Shown here piece after piece: positions 59,578-64,000 of a stretch of 64,000 nt of DNA. Origin of the DNA: Myxococcota bacterium (GTDB lineage: Bacteria; Myxococcota_A; Bradymonadia; UBA7976; UBA1532); the NCBI GenBank assembly GCA_963169045.1, contig CAUJDF010000090.1, positions 23,124 to 87,123 on the forward strand, in the 5' to 3' direction. The notes beneath the pieces were generated by a model that saw only the letters and a program-made list of their open reading frames with translations, did no database searches and was not told where the DNA came from. A program made the position numbers and the translations under genes. Positions within the stretch are counted from its first letter, which is position 1, and every line of letters begins with the position of its first letter.

Positions 59578-60315
59578 TCAACGCGGTGGCGACTGTCCTG
59601 GCCGCTCGTCAAGCGCTGGGTCGCGAAAGATGAGCTCGACGCGCCGGTTCCGAGCGCGGGCCGCGTCCCCCGTCTCGGGGACGAGGGGACGTGTGTCGCC
59701 GAGCGGCACCGCCTCGAGGCCGCTCTCGTCGAGCCCTGGCGCGATCCCTCGCAGATAGCGGATGACGGAGAGCGCTCGCGCACCTGCCAGGTGGTCGTTC
59801 GAGGGGAACTCCGCCGTCCGGATGGGCCGCGCGTCCGTGTGCGCTTCGACCTGGACGCGCGCGCGGTTCTCGACGGCCAGGATCGCGACGTCGTCGAGGA
59901 GCGGCCACATGGACGGCCGCACCTCGGCGCGGCCGTCACTGAACATCGCCTCTTCGCCCACTCGAAGGACGACGCCCCGCCCGTCGACGAACGTTTCGAG
60001 CACCGCGGCCCCTCCTGGCGCGCGTTGCCGTTGGCGATCGACGAGCGCCCGCAGCGCCTCGCTGGTGTCCGCCGCCGAGAACGCGGCCTGCGGCACCTCC
60101 GTCGTCGGTGCGTCCCGGGACGCGACGGGTACCTCGAGCGTTGTTCGGCCGCCCAGCGCCTCGCTCACGGAGCCCGAGAACTCACGGAACCTCTCGGCGT
60201 CGAGCCTCGTGAACGCCACAAGGAGGATGAAGAGCGCCAGCAGCAGCGACATCATGTCGCTGAAGGTGACGGCCCACAGCGGCGCGCCCCGCGTTCGGCG
60301 CTGCCGACTTCGCAT
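59578..60315 (-). CDS. motB: MotB-like stator protein with intact OmpA-type peptidoglycan-binding domain
   Basis: A 245-residue MotB homologue. The transmembrane helix has the proton-carrying Asp in WAVTFSDMMSLLLALFILLV. The C-terminal OmpA-like domain keeps the peptidoglycan-binding Asp and Arg (VEAHTDARPI, SNDHLAGARALSVIRYL). It would anchor a rotating or linear motor to the wall. The ATG overlaps the upstream MotB-like gene (TGATG). It is the third gene of the motA-motB-motB run. Confidence 0.85.
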   Translation of the reverse strand: MRSRQRRTRGAPLWAVTFSDMMSLLLALFILLVAFTRLDAERFREFSGSVSEALGGRTTLEVPVASRDAPTTEVPQAAFSAADTSEALRALVDRQRQRAPGGAAVLETFVDGRGVVLRVGEEAMFSDGRAEVRPSMWPLLDDVAILAVENRARVQVEAHTDARPIRTAEFPSNDHLAGARALSVIRYLRGIAPGLDESGLEAVPLGDTRPLVPETGDAARARNRRVELIFRDPALDERPGQSPPR

Positions 60316-61061
60316 CACCGCGCGGAGTCCACGGAGATCAGGAAGACGAACTCGACCGTCGGCTTCGCTGTCCCTCCCGCGCCGACGGCTCGATGGCCGA
60401 CGGGCGGAGCCACGAGACCACGCCCGACCGGTCGGATCCGCTCGGGCCGGACCCCCTCGTACGCACGCAGCGCCTGCGCGACGGTAATCGTCTGCGCGGT
60501 CGTCAGGGCCAGCTCGTCCTCGAAGCGGGGTGCACGCGGCGCTCCTTCCGCGGTGCGCGTCTCCACGGCGAGCTCGAAGCTCTCCTGGGCTGCGATCACC
60601 TCCACGGCGAGGTACGCGATCAACGGCCCCGCGCTCGGCCGCAGCTCCGCCGTCCCGGGAAGCAGGAGATCGTCGGCGGAGAATCGAAGCACGACACCCC
60701 GAGCGATCTCGAGGACCTCCACCTGGACCCCACCCACACCGGTCGCCCTCAACCGCGGCACCAGGTCGGCGATCAGGTGCTCGACGAGCCTGCGCGTCGC
60801 CATCCCGCCGCCGGCCTCAGCCTCGGGTAGCGCCGCTGTCTCGTTCGCAGTGGCAACCCCGAGCGCCTCGCGAATCGAGCCCCGCACCTCGTTGAACTTC
60901 GCCGCATCGACGTCCGAAAACGACAGCAACAGGATGAAGAACGCCAGAAGCAGCGACATCATGTCGCCGAAGGTGACGACCCACGCCGGTGCGCCGCTGT
61001 CGTCGACGTCGTTTGTCTCGGGACGGCGACGCTCGGCGCGCTCGTGGTCGGGCGCCGACAT
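60315..61061 (-). CDS. MotB-like stator protein with degenerate peptidoglycan-binding site
   Basis: A 248-residue protein with the MotB N-terminus WVVTFGDMMSLLLAFFILLL, including the transmembrane Asp. The C-terminal domain is OmpA-like in outline, but the wall-binding residues are not conserved: LAVETRTAEGAPRAPRF replaces the GHTDxxP loop, and LTTAQTITVAQALRAY lacks the Arg. It may form a heterodimer with the following MotB-like protein or act without wall binding. The start is 5 nt after the motA stop. Confidence 0.8.
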   Translation of the reverse strand: MSAPDHERAERRRPETNDVDDSGAPAWVVTFGDMMSLLLAFFILLLSFSDVDAAKFNEVRGSIREALGVATANETAALPEAEAGGGMATRRLVEHLIADLVPRLRATGVGGVQVEVLEIARGVVLRFSADDLLLPGTAELRPSAGPLIAYLAVEVIAAQESFELAVETRTAEGAPRAPRFEDELALTTAQTITVAQALRAYEGVRPERIRPVGRGLVAPPVGHRAVGAGGTAKPTVEFVFLISVDSAR

Positions 61062-61066
61062 GATCC

Positions 61067-61840
61067 TCAGGCCGCCGTCTTGAGCGCCTCGCGCGCCTTG
61101 GGCGCGAGAAACGTGTGGAGCGTTTCCTCGAGCATCCGCGGGTTCTCGCCCTTCTTGAGGCCGAGAATGCCCTCGAGCATCAAGAGCTTGAGGTCGATCT
61201 CCTCTGCCGAGCGATACGCCAGCTTGTCGGCCAACGGCAGCGCAAAGAGGTTGGCGATGATGGCGCCATACAGCGTCGTCAGCACGGCCACGGCCATGCC
61301 TGGCCCGATCGTCTTCGGATCATTCATGCCCGACAACATCTGCACGAGGCCAATCAGCGTCCCGATCATGCCGAACGCCGGCGCAGACACGCTGATCCCT
61401 CGCAAAATGTTCTGGCCCGCGTCGTGCCGCGCCTTCGTGTACTGAATGTCCTTCAGCAGGATGGCCTCTATCTGCCGGGTCTCAGCGCCGTCGACGCAGT
61501 AGGCGATGCCCTTGGCCAAGAACGGATCGTCGAACTCGATCCGCTCGAGGGCGAGCAGCCCATCCTTCCGCGAGACCTGGGACAGCTGGACGAACTGGGT
61601 GATGACCTCGCCCTGGTCCTTGAGGCGAGCGAAAAAAGCCTGTTTCACCACGCTGACGGTCGAGAGGACGTCCGAGAGGGGATAGCGGATGAAGAGCGTC
61701 GCGATCGTCCCGCCGACGGTGATCAGCAGGGCGGGGCCGTCGAAGAAGATCGCGATGTTGCCACCGAGCGCGATCGCGACCGCAATCAGCGCGGTGCCGC
61801 TGAGAACGCCGATGAGCGTGGCGCTATCCACGTTCCCCAT
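61067..61840 (-). CDS. motA: MotA-family stator protein
   Basis: A 257-residue proton-channel subunit with four predicted transmembrane helices. Family sequences are SATLIGVLSGTALIAVAIALGG, FFDGPALLITVGGTIATLFI, the channel-lining proline segment SVSAPAFGMIGTLIGLVQML and AVLTTLYGAIIANLFALPLADKLA. Most of the cytosolic loop charged residues that contact a rotor are present (ERIEFDDPFLAKG region). It is the first gene of the motor operon. No other flagellar genes are in the window. Confidence 0.9.
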   Translation of the reverse strand: MGNVDSATLIGVLSGTALIAVAIALGGNIAIFFDGPALLITVGGTIATLFIRYPLSDVLSTVSVVKQAFFARLKDQGEVITQFVQLSQVSRKDGLLALERIEFDDPFLAKGIAYCVDGAETRQIEAILLKDIQYTKARHDAGQNILRGISVSAPAFGMIGTLIGLVQMLSGMNDPKTIGPGMAVAVLTTLYGAIIANLFALPLADKLAYRSAEEIDLKLLMLEGILGLKKGENPRMLEETLHTFLAPKAREALKTAA

Positions 61841-61961
61841 CCTCCGGAGACAGCATCCCGTCCGGCCGAAACGAGTTGATCGGCGAACAAGTTAAGCCGA
61901 AACGGAAGGTCGGTCCAGGAACGATCGGCGCGTCGAGGCGGGGAGCAAAGGGAAGTGCTGG

Positions 61962-63158
61962 TCAGGGCGCGGAGGCGGGCGCCGCCACCGAGGCGGGCGC
62001 ATCGGCCGCAGCCGAAGAAGGCAACGGCGCGTCGGGCGCCTTGTCGGCATTCGGCGCGTGCTCCTGGACGTCCGCCACGATGTTGGGCTCAGGGGCGTCG
62101 GCCTTGTCGAGGTTCGCATCCGGCAGGAGGCTCTCGATCTTGGCCTCCGCACGGAGCGACTTGAGCAGATCCTGCTTGGCTTGGCGTGTCTTCTTGTTCT
62201 TCAGCAGCTTGTCGATCGACTCCCGGACCTCTTCGAAGGGCCGCTGACGGCCCTCCTTGTGGTCCACGAGCTTGATGATGTGCCAGCCGAACTGCGTCTT
62301 GACCGGCTTCGAGATCTCTCCGGGCTTCATCTTGAAAGCGACTTCCTCGAACTCGGGGACCATCCGACCGCGCGGGAAGTAGCTGAGGTCGCCACCGCGG
62401 CTGGCGGTCGGGCCCTCGGAGTACTTCTTGGCCAGCTCTCCGAAGTCGGCGTCCTTCTTGGTCACTTCCTTGTAGATCTCGTTGGCCTTCTTCTGAAGGT
62501 CACCCTCGGTCTTCTTGTCGGTCTTCGGATCCATCTTGAGCAAGATGTGACTGGCCCGAACCTGCTCCTTGATCTCGTACCGCTTCTCGTTCTTGGCGTA
62601 GTACTCCTTGGCCTCCTCCTCGGTGACCTGGAGATTTCCCGCCTTTTCGAGCAGCTTGTTGACCGCGATGTTGTGAGAGATGTTCTCTTTGATTTGCTCG
62701 ACCGACACGTCCGAGCTCTTCAAGTAGCGCTCGAAGTTCTCGTCGGTGCGGAACATCTTCTTGTACTCGTCGAACTCCTTGTCGAGCTCGGCCGGGTCAA
62801 TCGAGATGCCCGAGCTGGCGATCTTCTGCTTCAAGAGCTCCCGCTCGACCAACTGCTTGAGGATCGATTCTTTGTAGCGACGCGCCAGGTTGTCGGGGAT
62901 TTCCTTGTTCCGCGTGGTGAACGCGCGCGTCATCTTGTTGTACTTCGCGTCGAACTCCGCCCGCGGAACCGCGACACCATTGACGCGCGCCACGGCGTCG
63001 CCGCCGGCAGCACCCTTCGCAGAGGCTTCCTTCGTACCCGTCGACGACGCCTCGCCGCCGCTCGGCTGGGCGCCCTGCTCGTCGGGCTTCTTGCTGCAGC
63101 CGCCGAAAGCCAGCAACGACGCGGCGAGCAGCGCGATGCGACCCGGTTTCGCCACCAT
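61962..63158 (-). CDS. parvulin-type peptidyl-prolyl isomerase lipoprotein (SurA/PrsA-like)
   Basis: A 398-residue lipoprotein; the signal peptide ends in LLAFGGC. A SurA-like N-terminal chaperone domain (DAVARVNGVAVPRAEFDAKY onward) precedes one parvulin domain (about residues 200-310: VRASHILLKMDPKTD, DFGELAKKYSEGPTASRGGDL, PGEISKPVKTQFGWHIIKLVD). The C-terminus is Ala/Pro/Asp-rich. It assists folding of secreted or outer-membrane proteins. Codon use is less GC-biased (more Lys, Glu) than its neighbours because of composition. Confidence 0.92.
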   Translation of the reverse strand: MVAKPGRIALLAASLLAFGGCSKKPDEQGAQPSGGEASSTGTKEASAKGAAGGDAVARVNGVAVPRAEFDAKYNKMTRAFTTRNKEIPDNLARRYKESILKQLVERELLKQKIASSGISIDPAELDKEFDEYKKMFRTDENFERYLKSSDVSVEQIKENISHNIAVNKLLEKAGNLQVTEEEAKEYYAKNEKRYEIKEQVRASHILLKMDPKTDKKTEGDLQKKANEIYKEVTKKDADFGELAKKYSEGPTASRGGDLSYFPRGRMVPEFEEVAFKMKPGEISKPVKTQFGWHIIKLVDHKEGRQRPFEEVRESIDKLLKNKKTRQAKQDLLKSLRAEAKIESLLPDANLDKADAPEPNIVADVQEHAPNADKAPDAPLPSSAAADAPASVAAPASAP

Positions 63159-63379
63159 CCCCGAGCTCCTTCAAGATTCGCGTGGTAAAGCGCCCCTACT
63201 TAGCACCGCCCCTCCCGGCGGTCAACCACACCACACCGCGCGAAGCAGTACCCGATCTAATGATGCACTCCGTACCGCCGGGCCGATCTGAGAGAGGATG
63301 GCCGGCGACCGTCAACCGAGTGACCGGCACGACATGACCGGCAACGCCCCAGAAAAACTCGACCACGACAAGAAAGTTC
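63159..63379. other. intergenic region before the rRNA promoters
   Basis: About 220 bp between the parvulin gene start and the first candidate rRNA promoter. I see no gene, tRNA or clear hairpin. Short open frames here lack family sequence and good starts. The region is less GC-rich than the coding parts. Confidence 0.5.
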
Positions 63380-63408
63380 TTGCTCGGGCGACGGCATGCC
63401 CTTATAAC
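63380..63408 (+). promoter_or_regulatory. rRNA promoter P0
   Basis: TTGCTC, 17-nt spacer, TATAAC. Confidence 0.5.
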
Positions 63409-63497
63409 GCAACTCCCCTGACGGCAACGTCTCTCCAAGAGACGCTTCGCCGTGATCAAGTCGGCCAGAATCTTGGTCGCGCAGAAAGAAAGTTTCC

Positions 63498-63526
63498 TTG
63501 ACACTGTGGGGCGAGGGTGGCAATCT
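63498..63526 (+). promoter_or_regulatory. rRNA promoter P1
   Basis: TTGACA, 17-nt spacer, CAATCT. The -35 is perfect; the -10 is weak, but its context GGCAATCTGCCGGCTC resembles P2 and P3. Confidence 0.5.
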
Positions 63527-63601
63527 GCCGGCTCCTGTGTGAGCGGGAGCGAGCCGCTTGCCGGCGTCAAGCTTTCAGTCTGCTGGCTGAAAAAAACGTT
63601 C

Positions 63602-63630
63602 TTGACGATGGTTGGCGGTGCTGGCATGAT
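63602..63630 (+). promoter_or_regulatory. rRNA promoter P2
   Basis: TTGACG, 17-nt spacer, CATGAT, followed by GCCGCTC. Same design as P3. Confidence 0.6.
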
Positions 63631-63701
63631 GCCGCTCCCTGTTGGCTGACTTTGCGGCCTGCCCGGAGTCGGGTGTTTGGCCCTCAGTCGAAAGCAATGT
63701 C

Positions 63702-63730
63702 TTGACAAGCTGGGTGGGTGGTGGCATGAT
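63702..63730 (+). promoter_or_regulatory. rRNA promoter P3
   Basis: TTGACA, 17-nt spacer, CATGAT, followed by GCCGCTC. It lies exactly 100 bp downstream of P2 and about 250 bp before the 16S 5' end. Confidence 0.65.
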
Positions 63731-63861
63731 GCCGCTCGCCTTTGTCGGGAACATTCAGGTTGCAGCGTTCGGCCCACGGTTTGGCTTGGCTGATGAGGCG
63801 GTCGCCTTAAGGGGGCCTGTTTTGTTGGTCAGTGGGCGCGGTTGCCTGGAAGTGTTGACCG

Positions 63862-63873
63862 GTTCTTTGAAAA
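63862..63873 (+). promoter_or_regulatory. boxA-like antitermination site
   Basis: GTTCTTTGAAAA resembles the NusB-NusE boxA (TGCTCTTTAAA) and lies about 80 nt before 16S, as is usual. nusB is in this window at 44705-45211. Confidence 0.6.
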
Positions 63874-63953
63874 GTTGGTTGAGCAGCAGAGAGCGGTCGC
63901 TCCAAGCAGATGATTGCATCTGCAGTGGTGACACTGCGGATGAAGCAGGTTTC

Positions 63954-64000
63954 GAACTGGAGAGTTTGATCCTGGCTCAGAACGAACGCTGGCGGCGTGC
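63954..64000 (+). rRNA. rrs: 16S ribosomal RNA, 5' end (partial)
   Basis: The sequence AGAGTTTGATCCTGGCTCAG, the universal 27F site, is followed by AACGAACGCTGGCGGCGTGC. By alignment to E. coli numbering, the mature 5' end should be near 63954. Only the first ~47 nt are in the window; the gene continues beyond it. Confidence 0.97.

Noticed and set aside
63196..63777. 193-residue minus-strand open frame in the rRNA leader
   Set aside because: It overlaps the four tandem promoters, has no Shine-Dalgarno, and shows no domain pattern.

Overview
The window is about 64 kb of very GC-rich DNA. Genes are tightly packed on both strands, with many ATGA, GTGA and TTGA stop/start overlaps and frequent GTG and TTG starts. 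It fits a member of the Myxococcota (the former deltaproteobacterial myxobacteria). The signs are long Gly-rich lipoproteins with thrombospondin type-3 and Cys-rich segments, many predicted lipoproteins, TPR and PilZ proteins, a MotA plus two MotB-like proteins, and a bacterial microcompartment (BMC) operon. The BMC shell proteins closely resemble what I remember of the Haliangium ochraceum (HO) shell set. The assignment comes from gene content and recalled sequences, not from a search.

Layout. 1-8.3 kb: alpha/beta hydrolase, pntAB transhydrogenase (minus), then a CelD-type acetyltransferase, a cardiolipin synthase and ftsH (plus). 8.2-12.1 kb: a coupled minus-strand operon of lipoprotein, small HEXXH protein, thioredoxin and THUMP-type RNA methyltransferase. 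12.3-19.4 kb: a TPR protein, then a glycosyltransferase-methyltransferase fusion and a 1307-residue multi-domain glycosyltransferase with a 42-bp in-frame repeat. 19.4-21.3 kb: an archease-rtcB RNA repair/ligation pair. 21.4-27.6 kb: a Gly-rich lipoprotein, a DUF255/thioredoxin-fold protein, a Cys-rich protein and an outer-membrane barrel. 27.7-34.4 kb: fadA-fadB and a eukaryotic-like ileS. 34.5-36.8 kb: MlaE permease and an MCE protein with a probable C-terminal beta-barrel.

36.8-46.4 kb is a long plus-strand housekeeping run: DUF177/yceD, rpmF, plsX, acpP, fabF, rpiB, nrdR, ribD, ribE, ribBA, ribH, nusB, a small hypothetical and a signal-peptidase-I-like protein. 46.3-54.9 kb: secreted or lipid-anchored proteins (including an 821-residue TSP3-repeat lipoprotein), lptE-holA and rpsT.

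55.0-58.8 kb: a PilZ-domain gene, then a BMC operon coding for a BMC-T trimer, BMC-H hexamer, BMC-P pentamer, CoA-acylating aldehyde dehydrogenase and a second BMC-T. No signature aldehyde-generating enzyme, phosphotransacylase or alcohol dehydrogenase is present in the window, so the cargo pathway is unresolved. 58.8-63.2 kb (minus): a parvulin-type isomerase, MotA, two MotB-like proteins and a single-pass coiled-coil protein. 63.2-64.0 kb: a long rRNA leader with four candidate tandem promoters and a boxA, ending in the first ~47 nt of 16S rRNA.

The two sets of genes most likely to reward follow-up are the HO-type BMC operon and the MotA-MotB-MotB cluster. The most interesting individual proteins are the MCE-barrel fusion, the RibBA with a degenerate GTP cyclohydrolase half and the signal-peptidase-like protein lacking the expected lysine.
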